DNA of 64,000 nt from Nocardia acididurans (GTDB taxonomy: Bacteria; Actinomycetota; Actinomycetes; Mycobacteriales; Mycobacteriaceae): NCBI RefSeq assembly GCF_016741815.1, contig NZ_JAERRJ010000012.1, positions 62,001 through 126,000 on the forward strand, read 5' to 3'. Position 1 is the first letter of the stretch, and each line of letters starts with the position of its first letter. Positions 34,916 to 42,617 of the stretch are shown piece by piece. The notes under the pieces were generated by a model, which had not been told where the DNA came from, made no database searches, and worked only from the letters and a program-made list of their open reading frames with translations. The position numbers and the translations under genes were made by a program.

Positions 34916-35464
34916 TCAGTGGGGAGCGAGGCGGTGGACGACGATGCCGGATTTGAAGGTGGTGGTGCCGAGGAGGGTGAGGTGGGTGATGGCGGGGTAG
35001 GTGTCGAAGAGGCGGTCGCCGCGGCCGGCGAGGGCGGGGAAGACCCAGAAGTGGTATTCGTCCACGAGTTTGGCGTCGAGGAGGGTGTGGGACAGCGGGC
35101 CGGTGCCGAATTTGAGGATGTTGCCGCCCTCTTGGGATTTCAGGGTGCGGACGGCTTCGGTGGTGTCGCCTTCGAGGAGGGTGGCGTTCCAGGTGAGGTC
35201 GGCTTGGGTGAGGGTGCGCGAGGCCACGTATTTGGGCATGGCGTTGATGCGGGCGGTGTAGGGGTCGTCGTCCTCGGGGCGGGTGGGCCAGACCTGGGCG
35301 AAGCCCTCGTAGGTTTCGCGGCCGAGCAGCAGGGCGTCGGCGTCGAAGAGGAGGTCGGAGGCGTAGCCGCTGTGCTCGGAATCCCAGTAGGGGCCGCCCC
35401 AGAGGTGGGGTTCGCCGATCACGCCGTCGATGGTGACGAAGGTGGATTCGATGATCTTGCGCAT
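34916..35464 (-). CDS. RibD/DHFR-like reductase domain protein
   Basis: 182 residues; AAGGA lies before the ATG at 35464. It matches the RibD C-terminal/dihydrofolate-reductase-like family: MRKIIESTFVTIDGVIGEPH, ADALLLGRETYEGFAQVWP, KYVASRTL, and the NADPH-site strand GGNILKFGTGPLSHTLL, then VDEYHFWVFPALAGRGDRLF. These small oxidoreductases use NADPH; their substrates are mostly unknown, and only a few act on folate or riboflavin precursors. No operon partner is seen. Confidence 0.9.
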   Translation of the reverse strand: MRKIIESTFVTIDGVIGEPHLWGGPYWDSEHSGYASDLLFDADALLLGRETYEGFAQVWPTRPEDDDPYTARINAMPKYVASRTLTQADLTWNATLLEGDTTEAVRTLKSQEGGNILKFGTGPLSHTLLDAKLVDEYHFWVFPALAGRGDRLFDTYPAITHLTLLGTTTFKSGIVVHRLAPH

Positions 35465-35579
35465 GGATGCTGTCCTTCGAGGAGAGGGGATTTCCAACGG
35501 GTTCCAGCATCGCCGCTCGAAAGACCCGGCAACAACGGGCAATTCGGGCATGCACCGTTGAGCCGGGCTCAACATCGGA

Positions 35580-36659
35580 TCAGAGCGGGTCGGTGATGGC
35601 CAGGTGTTCACCGTAGAAGAGGAGGAGCCCGGCGGCGGCCGAGATACCCGCCAGCAACCAGAAGCGGATGGTGACCGTGGTTTCGGGCCAGCTGCTCAGT
35701 TCGAAATGGTGGTGGAACGGAGCCATTTTGAAGAGGCGGGTCTTGTTGGTCTTGAAGACGAGGATCTGCAGGAAAACGGAGATGATCTCGGCGCAGAAGA
35801 GAGCGCCGATCACCGCCATGAGAACCTCGGTGCGGGTGGTGATGGACAGACCGGCCAGCAGCCCACCCAGGGCCAGCGAACCGGTGTCGCCCATGAAGAT
35901 CTTGGCGGGAGCGGCATTCCACCAGAGGAAGCCGATGCAGGCCGCGGCGGCCGAGGCGCAGACGAGCGCCAGATCGAGCGGATCGCGGACGGTGTAGCAG
36001 CCGGGCCCGGGGCGGGTGGCGCAGGCGTTGGTGTACTGCCAGAAGGTGATCAGGACGTAGGCCCCGAGGGTGAGGGCGATGGAGCCCGCGGCCAGTCCGT
36101 CGAGGCCGTCGGTGATATTGACGGCATTGGACCAGGCGACGACCAGGAAGACCACCAGCAGCAGGAAGATCACGGGGATGAACGACAGCCAGGTGTCGCG
36201 CACGATCGACAGGTGCAGGCTGCCGGGAGTCAGCCCGGTGCTGTCGGGAAAGCGCAGCGCGAGAATGCCGAAAACCACTGCGGCGCCGATCTGCCCGATG
36301 TATTTACCGGTGGCGGTCAGGCCCAGGTTGCGGCGTTTGTTCAGTTTGATGAAGTCGTCGAGGAACCCGACCACACCCAGTGCGGTGGCCAGCCCCAGCA
36401 CCAGCAGACCCGAGACCGTGATGCCGGGCGCGTCGTAGCGTAGGCCGATCAGATGCGACCCCAGGTACCCCGCCCACATACCGGCGAGGATGGCGATGCC
36501 GCCCATGGTGGGCGTGCCGCGCTTGGTCTGATGGCTGCCGGGCCCCTCCGCACGAATCTCCTGACCGAGCCTTTTCCGGGTGAAGACACGGATCAGGAAC
36601 GGCGTCAGTGTGATCGACACCGCCAGCGCGATCATCACCGCGAAGAGAATCTGCCTCAA
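35580..36659 (-). CDS. mraY: Phospho-N-acetylmuramoyl-pentapeptide transferase
   Basis: 359 residues from a TTG start at 36659 with GGAGG 8 bases before it; this begins MRQIL and matches the length of mycobacterial MraY. Ten hydrophobic helices and the family motifs are intact: TKRGTPTMGGIAIL, LGVVGFLDDFIKL, SNAVNITDGLDGLA, FMGDTGSLALGG and MAPFHHHFEL. It moves phospho-MurNAc-pentapeptide to undecaprenyl phosphate, making lipid I. It stands alone: no murF, murD, ftsW or murG lies nearby, although mraY is normally inside the dcw cluster. Confidence 0.95.
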   Translation of the reverse strand: MRQILFAVMIALAVSITLTPFLIRVFTRKRLGQEIRAEGPGSHQTKRGTPTMGGIAILAGMWAGYLGSHLIGLRYDAPGITVSGLLVLGLATALGVVGFLDDFIKLNKRRNLGLTATGKYIGQIGAAVVFGILALRFPDSTGLTPGSLHLSIVRDTWLSFIPVIFLLLVVFLVVAWSNAVNITDGLDGLAAGSIALTLGAYVLITFWQYTNACATRPGPGCYTVRDPLDLALVCASAAAACIGFLWWNAAPAKIFMGDTGSLALGGLLAGLSITTRTEVLMAVIGALFCAEIISVFLQILVFKTNKTRLFKMAPFHHHFELSSWPETTVTIRFWLLAGISAAAGLLLFYGEHLAITDPL

Positions 36660-36871
36660 TCCGCTCACCTCCGAACCGCAGACCGGGTACCCGGCCCGAC
36701 GCATAGTGCAAACCGGTCAGATGTTAGCCAAACGCACGAGAAACGCAGCTGCTGCGCGTATTGCCGCAGGCGAAACCCCTGACGGGGGTCACCTCCACTT
36801 CGGTGCGAAGTTCCCTCGTGTTACGGACCGATCTCGCGTGTACGGTCGAGGTGCTTCGAGGGAGGAGCAGC

Positions 36872-36997
36872 GTGGCTATCCGAATCCCGGCCGCACCGCC
36901 ACCTGTCTCGGCGCCGACGACACCGCCGGGCCCGGCTACACCGGACAGCCCGGGATTCCCTCCTACTACCGTTGGTGAGCCTCGATGCCCGAACTGA
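36872..36997 (+). CDS. Possible small Pro-rich peptide overlapping the acetyltransferase
   Basis: A GTG preceded by GAGGGAGGAG opens a 41-residue frame (MAIRIPAAPPPVSAPTTPPG, then a Pro-rich tail ending CPN). Its stop overlaps the first codons of the acetyltransferase by 13 bp, so it could be a translated leader that couples to it. The only support is the ribosome-binding site and overlap, and the composition may reflect high GC by chance. Confidence 0.35.
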   Translation: MAIRIPAAPPPVSAPTTPPGPATPDSPGFPPTTVGEPRCPN

Positions 36998-37485
36998 TCG
37001 CGCCCACGGCCCATCTGCACATCGCGTGGCTGGAGGCGCGGAAGGAGTGGGGGCCGGGACTGCACGAGGACGGATTCGGACTGCGGCCCACCGATGAGGT
37101 GGAGACGGCGGCCGGATTCGCCCTGTGGGTGGCGCGGCTGCGCTGGGAGGAGGACCGGTCGGAGAACGGCGGGGGCCGGTGCACCTATCGGTGGATTGTC
37201 GAGCAGGGACGCGTGCTCGGCGGAATCGCGCTGCGGCACAAGGGGAATCGGTTCGGGCACATCGGCTACGGGGTGCGGCCGTCGGCGCGCGGGAACGGGG
37301 CCGCGACCTGGGCGCTGGGCCGCATGCTGGAGGAGGCCCGCAAGATCGGGCTGGCGCGGGTGCTGCTGGTGTGCGAGGTCGGCAATGTGGGATCGGCGCT
37401 CACCATCGAGCGCAATGGCGGGGTGTTCGAGGCCGAGCGGGAGATGGAACACGGTGTGGTGCGCCGGTATTGGATCGCGCTCTGA
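36985..37485 (+). CDS. GNAT-family N-acetyltransferase
   Basis: 166 residues. GNAT core: YRWIVEQGRVLGGIALRHKGNRFGHIGYGVRPSARGNGAATWALGRMLEEARKIGLARVLLVCEVGNVGSALTIERNGGVFE; the acetyl-CoA pyrophosphate loop is RPSARGNGAA. The final YWIAL strand is complete. Substrate unknown; the subgroup resembles enzymes that acetylate ribosomal proteins or small amines. It is 24 bp before the P450 gene on the same strand, so both may be cotranscribed. Confidence 0.88.
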   Translation: MPELIAPTAHLHIAWLEARKEWGPGLHEDGFGLRPTDEVETAAGFALWVARLRWEEDRSENGGGRCTYRWIVEQGRVLGGIALRHKGNRFGHIGYGVRPSARGNGAATWALGRMLEEARKIGLARVLLVCEVGNVGSALTIERNGGVFEAEREMEHGVVRRYWIAL

Positions 37486-37509
37486 ACCGAACGCACGGCT
37501 CGAGGGATG

Positions 37510-38676
37510 ATGGCGGGCGTGACGCTATTCGATCAGGAGTTCGCGCGGGATCCCTGGGCGGCGCTGGCGGAGTTGCGCGCCGACGGCGGTGTGCACCGCG
37601 TGCCGACGCCGGACGGCCCGCCCGCCTGGCTGGTGACCCGGTACCGGGATGTGCGGGCGGGACTCGGCGACGATCGGCTGTCCACGAACCTGAAGTACGC
37701 ACGGGGCGAGGACTATCGGGGGTTCGCCGTACCCGCGCCCCTGGACGTGTTCCAGAGCAGCGAGGCCGATGTCCTGGGCAGGCTGCGCGGCGCGGTCGCG
37801 GGTGAACTACAGCCCCGGCGCATGCGGGAGTGGTCGGCGCAGGCGCTGGCGGCGATCACCGCGCCCTGGGACGGTCTCGACGGCGAGCTGGATTTCGTCG
37901 AGCGGGTGGCGGTGCCGATTCCCGCCGTCGTCCTGGGGGAACTGCTCGGACTGCCGGAGGAATCTCGAAAGCTGTTGTCGGAGTGGGCCGACACCACCCT
38001 GCGGGCGGGCGCGGCGCCGCGCGCCCGCGACACCCTGACGATGATGGGGCAGATCCTGCACGGCGCGATCGCGCACGCCCGCCGCGAACCGGGCGACACC
38101 ATGCTGGGCCGGCTCGCCGACAGCGGGCTCACGGACGGCGAACTGACCGGCCTGCTGTTCTACCTGCTGTTCGTCTGGTACGAGGTGCTGGTGGACCTGA
38201 TTTCCGGTGCGGTACTGGAATTCTCGGTGGACCCGGGCCACCGCGAGGTTTTCGCGGCGCTGCCCGACCAGCGCGTAGCGGTCGACGAACTGCTGCGCTA
38301 TCTGTCGCCCCAGGTGCTGGCCGGTCCGCGATTCGCGGTGTGCGACATGGACATCGGCGGCCACCGCGTCGCGGCGGGCGAAACGGTGCTGCTCTGCCTG
38401 GCGTCGGCCAACCACGATGCCGAGGTCTTCGATCGTCCCGACAGTCTCGACCTGCGCCGAATCACCAACCCGCATATCGCCCTGGGCCACGGCGCGCACG
38501 CCTGCGTCGGCACCGGACTCCTGCACCCGATCGTCGCGGCCGTGCTCACCGAGCTGACGAAACGCTGGCCCGGACTGACGGTGCGTGCCGAAAAACAGGC
38601 GCTGCCTTGGCGATCCGGCTTCCGCCATCGCGGTCCCCTGACCCTGCCTGTAATGATGGGATGCTCAGACGTCTGA
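37510..38676 (+). CDS. Cytochrome P450 with altered I-helix
   Basis: 388 residues, class I bacterial size. Heme-binding Cys is in LGHGAHACVG (usual FGxGxHxCxG, here Leu for Phe); the K-helix ExxR is DELLRYLSP. The I-helix oxygen-activation motif, normally A-G-x-E/D-T, reads VWYEV, so the Glu is kept but the Gly and Thr are lost. Such enzymes often do unusual reactions or have unusual proton delivery. No ferredoxin or reductase gene is adjacent. A GTG at 37519 is another possible start. Confidence 0.9.
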   Translation: MAGVTLFDQEFARDPWAALAELRADGGVHRVPTPDGPPAWLVTRYRDVRAGLGDDRLSTNLKYARGEDYRGFAVPAPLDVFQSSEADVLGRLRGAVAGELQPRRMREWSAQALAAITAPWDGLDGELDFVERVAVPIPAVVLGELLGLPEESRKLLSEWADTTLRAGAAPRARDTLTMMGQILHGAIAHARREPGDTMLGRLADSGLTDGELTGLLFYLLFVWYEVLVDLISGAVLEFSVDPGHREVFAALPDQRVAVDELLRYLSPQVLAGPRFAVCDMDIGGHRVAAGETVLLCLASANHDAEVFDRPDSLDLRRITNPHIALGHGAHACVGTGLLHPIVAAVLTELTKRWPGLTVRAEKQALPWRSGFRHRGPLTLPVMMGCSDV

Positions 38677-38687
38677 AAGAAACTCGA

Positions 38688-38715
38688 ATGGGGCGAACGA
38701 CTTTGGTCGCCCCAT
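38688..38715 (+). terminator. Terminator after the P450 gene
   Basis: ATGGGGCGA (38688-38696) and TCGCCCCAT (38707-38715) form a perfect 9-bp stem with a 10-base loop, 12 bp after the P450 stop. It separates this unit from the XRE cassette. Confidence 0.75.
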
Positions 38716-38852
38716 CCCGCTTCGCAACCACTCGCCGGATGCGCCGCCGCCCTCCCCTTCGGGAGCGACGACGCCCGGCGGATGGTCGTGAAGTCCGGTC
38801 GAGTATATGATCGCGCTCACAGAGCCTGTCAACTGCAGGAGACAAGATCGGA

Positions 38853-39308
38853 ATGGTTGCCGCACAACAGCATCCGTTCACGCGTGCGTTGAACACCCTG
38901 ATCGACGCCATGCACCCGCCGGTGGAGCGCGACGACCAGCGGGTGGAGATCACGCATCGGGCGCTGGCCGAGAACATCCAGACCTCGACGGGCACCACCC
39001 TGTCCGCGAACTATCTGTGGAAGCTGCGCACCGGGCAGACCACCAACCCCTCCTTCGAGACCCTCGACGCCCTGCGCCGCTACTTCGGCCTGGACAGCCT
39101 CGACCCGCTCACCAATCCGCAGCTGGCCGCCGCACGCGGCCGAGAACTCTCACTTGTGAACGCGCTCAAGGGAAAAGGCGACGAGGCCGCTCTGGAACTC
39201 GTCCTCCGCGACGGCCTGGCAGAGGGTATCGTGCGGGCGGAGGCGATCGTGGCGATGTTCGATGTGCTGCAGCGGATCGAGGCCGAGCAACGCGCCGAGA
39301 AGACGTGA
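38853..39308 (+). CDS. XRE-type helix-turn-helix regulator (EspR-like)
   Basis: 151 residues. N-terminal helix-turn-helix region ITHRALAENIQTSTGTTLSANYLWKLRTGQTTNPSFETLDALRRYFG, as in EspR-like actinobacterial regulators, and a C-terminal helical part (GDEAALELVLRDGLAEGIVRAEAIVAMFDVLQRIE) likely used for dimerisation. A CAGGAGA site precedes the ATG. It is the first gene of a three-gene cassette with the ImmA/IrrE peptidase, whose start lies 2 bp after its stop. Confidence 0.88.
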   Translation: MVAAQQHPFTRALNTLIDAMHPPVERDDQRVEITHRALAENIQTSTGTTLSANYLWKLRTGQTTNPSFETLDALRRYFGLDSLDPLTNPQLAAARGRELSLVNALKGKGDEAALELVLRDGLAEGIVRAEAIVAMFDVLQRIEAEQRAEKT

Positions 39309-39310
39309 GC

Positions 39311-39865
39311 ATGCGTATCGCGCGCTGGGAAGGCCCTGGGGGTAGGACGGTGATGGACCATCGGCGCCTGCGCCGCGAGCTGCGCGGGCTGGGGCTGCCG
39401 GGACGTTTCCCGGTGGCGCGGCTGGCGGAGGCGCTGGCGCATCGGCGGGGCCGGCCGTTGCGCCTGCGCGCCGAACCGCTCCCGGTGACGGGGCTGTCCG
39501 GCGGCCTGCTGGTCACCCGGGATATCGATTTCATTGCCTACCAACGCAATACGTCGTCGCTGCATCAGGATCACATCGTCTGTCACGAGTTCGGGCACCT
39601 GCTGGCCGGGCACGAGACCGTGGTCATGACCGGACAGGACGCGCTGCGCCTGCTCGCCCCGAACATCGATCCGGCGGTGGTGCGGCGCATGCTGGGCCGG
39701 TCCTGCTCGTCCGAACGCGACGAGCAGGAGGCCGAGCACATCGCGGATCTGCTCATGGCGCACCACATCACCAGTGCCGCACCGCATGCCGAATGGGTGC
39801 TGCCCGATACCGCGCCCGCCGATGTGCGCAATCTCCTCGACACCCTCGGACCAGGACTCGACTGA
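39311..39865 (+). CDS. ImmA/IrrE-type metallopeptidase
   Basis: 184 residues. The zinc peptidase motif is HIVCHEFGHLLAGHE (HExxH with a downstream Glu), followed by ERDEQEAEHIADLLMAHHI, as in ImmA/IrrE (COG2856) proteins that cleave partner repressors such as the XRE protein in response to a stress signal. Arg-rich N-terminal 50 residues. A GTG at 39305 overlapping the previous stop is another possible start. It sits between the XRE gene and the membrane protein gene, all in one operon. Confidence 0.9.
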   Translation: MRIARWEGPGGRTVMDHRRLRRELRGLGLPGRFPVARLAEALAHRRGRPLRLRAEPLPVTGLSGGLLVTRDIDFIAYQRNTSSLHQDHIVCHEFGHLLAGHETVVMTGQDALRLLAPNIDPAVVRRMLGRSCSSERDEQEAEHIADLLMAHHITSAAPHAEWVLPDTAPADVRNLLDTLGPGLD

Positions 39866-39870
39866 TCACC

Positions 39871-41040
39871 GTGCCGTTCGCCATTCTCTACGGAAGTATC
39901 GGGGCCCTGGCCGTTTTCGCGTTCGCGTGGCGGCTGGTACTGGCCGCCAAGCCACCGCACAGCGCCGCCAAGTGGGCGGTGGCCGTGGCGATCCTCTGTG
40001 CCGCCCTCGGTTTCGAGGCGGCCGTGCCGCAGATCTACACCTGGATCGGGGAGACCAGCGGCATCCCGAACCTGGCGTCGCTGATCGTTTACAGCGCGAT
40101 TGCCACGGCGGTGCTGGCCCAGCTGGTGTGGACGGCGTATCTGCTCGAACCCGCCGATCCCCGGCTCAGCGGCCGGGCGGTGATGGGCGTGAATCTCGCT
40201 GTCCTGGTGGTGATGACGGCGCTGTTCTGGGCCGCACCCGTGGACGACGCCGTGCACGCCACCGACTTCGACCACCACTATGCGACCGAACCGCTGGTGG
40301 ACGCCTTCCTCGGCATCTACCTGCTGGCGTACACGGTGGGCCTGCTGCGCATCGTGGTGCTGTGCCGCCGCTGGATTCCGCAACTGCACGACCAACTCTG
40401 GCTGCGGCGCGGCCTGCGCCTGCTGGTGATCGGGTCGATCATCGCGATCGGCTACAGCGTCGGCAAGACCGTCGCCATCACGTGCAGCTGGCTGGGTATC
40501 GACGCGTACCGCCTCAATGCCGAGATCGCCCCGGCCTTCGCCAGTCTGGGCGCGGCCATCATGCTGATCGGTTATCTGTGCCCGGCCGCCATTCCGAGCA
40601 CGCTGCGCGCCTACCGGAACGCCCGCGCCCTCCCCCGCCTGCGCCCCCTGCTCGAGGATCTGCGCGAGGCCATCCCGGAGATCGCCAAGACCACCCCGGG
40701 CACCGCGAAGAGCGGCCGGGATCGCCTGTATCGCAGTGTTATCGAGATTCGTGATGCCCTGCTCATCCTGCAGCCGCAGCTGAGCCCGCTGGTGACCGCC
40801 CAGGCGGAGCAGCTGGCCGTCGAACTCGGCGTCTCGCCCGAGGATCGTCCGGCGACCGTGGAGGCCGCCCGCATCGCCGCGGCCCTGCGCGCCCATCGCG
40901 ACGGCGTCGTCCCGGCCGATTCCGGGGACCGTTTCCGCGAGCCGGAGCACCCGTCGTTCGGCGGCGAACTGACCTGGCTGGTGGCGGTGGCCTCGGCCTA
41001 TCGAACCGTTCCGACGGCGAATCTCGGTGCCCCCAAGTAA
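39871..41040 (+). CDS. MAB_1171c-type integral membrane protein
   Basis: 389 residues from a GTG 5 bp after the peptidase stop. About seven hydrophobic helices fill residues 1-240 (ILYGSIGALAVFAFAWRLV at the start), then a cytosolic tail of about 150 residues with LRPLLEDLREAIPEI, RLYRSVIEIRDALLIL and a final AYRTVPTANL. This layout is that of the MAB_1171c/DUF6545 family, which accompanies XRE and ImmA-type genes in many actinobacteria. It is called a putative transporter but may be a membrane sensor. A strong terminator follows. Confidence 0.85.
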   Translation: MPFAILYGSIGALAVFAFAWRLVLAAKPPHSAAKWAVAVAILCAALGFEAAVPQIYTWIGETSGIPNLASLIVYSAIATAVLAQLVWTAYLLEPADPRLSGRAVMGVNLAVLVVMTALFWAAPVDDAVHATDFDHHYATEPLVDAFLGIYLLAYTVGLLRIVVLCRRWIPQLHDQLWLRRGLRLLVIGSIIAIGYSVGKTVAITCSWLGIDAYRLNAEIAPAFASLGAAIMLIGYLCPAAIPSTLRAYRNARALPRLRPLLEDLREAIPEIAKTTPGTAKSGRDRLYRSVIEIRDALLILQPQLSPLVTAQAEQLAVELGVSPEDRPATVEAARIAAALRAHRDGVVPADSGDRFREPEHPSFGGELTWLVAVASAYRTVPTANLGAPK

Positions 41041-41122
41041 ATTTCAGTGACGCCTACGAATAACTTCCGGTGAATCAGGACCTGACGATCTTGGAACTTG
41101 GCGCTATCCTCTTCGTTGCGGG

Positions 41123-41157
41123 TGCGGTGTTCGACATCCCCTTCGTCGAACACCGCA
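41123..41157. terminator. Bidirectional terminator
   Basis: TGCGGTGTTCGAC (41123-41135) and GTCGAACACCGCA (41145-41157) form a perfect 13-bp stem with a 9-base loop, in the gap between the converging membrane-protein and DinB genes. Confidence 0.85.
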
Positions 41158-41188
41158 GCCGTCCAAACGATCTCGGGCAGTAGCGGTT

Positions 41189-41737
41189 TCAGGACCTGTT
41201 GTCGCCCGGCGCCTGATATCCGGTCGCACCGTCGATGCGCTCCCGCAGCAGATCGGCGTGGCCTGCGTGGCGGCCGTACTCCTCGATCATGTGCAGGTAG
41301 ATCCAGCGCACCGACTGCGTCCGGTCCGCGGCCCGTGGATGCGGCACCACGCGGTCGAGCGGGATGTCGGCAACAGCCTTGTCGCACAGCGTGAGTTCGG
41401 TCAGGTAGCGCGCGTAGTCGGCTTCGGCGTCCTCGGCGCGCCCGTCGTCGAAGTCGCCGCTCCAGTTGGTTTCGGAGCAGTAGACGTAGTCCAGCGGCTC
41501 CCCGGCTGCGCACATCCGGAACCAGCCGCGCTCGACCTCGGTCATATGCCGCAGCAGGCCGAGCAGCGACAGCGACGACGGTGCGACGCTGCCCGTCGCG
41601 AGCTGGGTTCCATTGAGCCCCGCGCACTTCCAGAGCAGAATGCTGCGACCGCGCCCGAGCATCGAGGACAACACCTCCCGCTCGTCACCGAGGTGGAGTT
41701 GGGGCGTCAGTTCGATCTCGGGCGCGGTCCAGGTCAT
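41189..41737 (-). CDS. DinB-like protein (DUF664)
   Basis: 182 residues. DinB/DUF664 four-helix fold: LLRHMTEVERGWFRM with the first His, then the family end WIYLHMIEEYGRHAGHADLLRERIDGATG carrying the other His residues, which together bind a divalent metal. Members act as mycothiol- or bacillithiol-dependent transferases or are uncharacterised. Its 5' end is only 25 bp after the hsaD stop, so it may be the last gene of the steroid unit; a glutathione-like thiol transfer is possible but unproven. Confidence 0.88.
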   Translation of the reverse strand: MTWTAPEIELTPQLHLGDEREVLSSMLGRGRSILLWKCAGLNGTQLATGSVAPSSLSLLGLLRHMTEVERGWFRMCAAGEPLDYVYCSETNWSGDFDDGRAEDAEADYARYLTELTLCDKAVADIPLDRVVPHPRAADRTQSVRWIYLHMIEEYGRHAGHADLLRERIDGATGYQAPGDNRS

Positions 41738-41762
41738 ACCTGCACTGTAACCACGTCGGTCG

Positions 41763-42617
41763 CTACAACCCGTGATGCAGGAAGTCGATGACCGAGCGTT
41801 CGAAGGCGTCCTTGCGCTCCACCATCACCCAGTGCCCGCAGCGGGAGAAGATCCGCAGATCCACATTCGGGATCTGCCGGGCGGGCAGCAGCGCACCCTC
41901 CACCGGGGTGACGCGGTCGTCGCGTCCCCACAGCAGCAGCGTCTCCTGCCGCAGCGAACGCAGCCGGGCCCACAGTGGCAGGGGCTCGGCCATTTTCGGG
42001 TTGTAGAAGGTCGCGTAGGCGTCGCGCAGGGCCGCCTGGGCGGCCGGGTCGGCCGCCAATGTCAGCCGCTGCTCCACCAATTCGTCGGTGAGGGTGGCCG
42101 GGTTGAACACCATCGACTTCAGGAACGCCAGCCCGCGTTCGGGACTCGGCGCGGCATTGAATTCCATGAGCCGGCCGATGCCCTCGGACGGTTCCGGCCC
42201 CAGCACGTTCACCCCGACCCCGCCGGGGGCCATGAGCACCAGCTTGTCCACGCGGCCGGGATGCTCGAGCGCGGTCAGGGTGGCGACCCCGCCGCCCATG
42301 GAATTGCCCAGCAGCGCGGCCTTTTCGATGCCGAGCTCATCGAGCAGCCCGATCACCGCGTCCATGGCGATGCGCAGGTAGTTGCGCTCGTACACCTCCG
42401 GCCGCTCACTCGCGCCGAATCCGGGCTGATCGAGGATCAGGCACCGGAAGTGCTGGGCCAGCACCGGCAGATTGTCGCCGAAGTTGGCCCAGCCGGAGAC
42501 GCCGACGCCGGATCCGTGCAGCAGCACCAGCGGATCACCCTCGCCCGCTTCGTGATACCGCAGTTTGTGCCCGTCGACGGTGATCCAGCGGGCGGTGCCC
42601 GCCGCGGTGTAGGTCAT
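41763..42617 (-). CDS. hsaD: 4,9-DSHA hydrolase, HsaD-like
   Basis: 284 residues. Meta-cleavage product hydrolase family: VLLHGSGVGVSGWANFGDNLPVLAQHF, nucleophile Ser106 in LLGNSMGGGVAT, the relay Asp in LLLWGRDDRVTP and His in FSRCGHWVMVERKDAF. HsaD cuts the ring-A fission product made by HsaC, releasing HIP-type acid and a hydroxydienoate. The ATG follows the hsaA TAG with no gap (TAGATG), so translation is coupled. Its hsaC partner is in the other locus, 24.7 kb away. Confidence 0.9.
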   Translation of the reverse strand: MTYTAAGTARWITVDGHKLRYHEAGEGDPLVLLHGSGVGVSGWANFGDNLPVLAQHFRCLILDQPGFGASERPEVYERNYLRIAMDAVIGLLDELGIEKAALLGNSMGGGVATLTALEHPGRVDKLVLMAPGGVGVNVLGPEPSEGIGRLMEFNAAPSPERGLAFLKSMVFNPATLTDELVEQRLTLAADPAAQAALRDAYATFYNPKMAEPLPLWARLRSLRQETLLLWGRDDRVTPVEGALLPARQIPNVDLRIFSRCGHWVMVERKDAFERSVIDFLHHGL

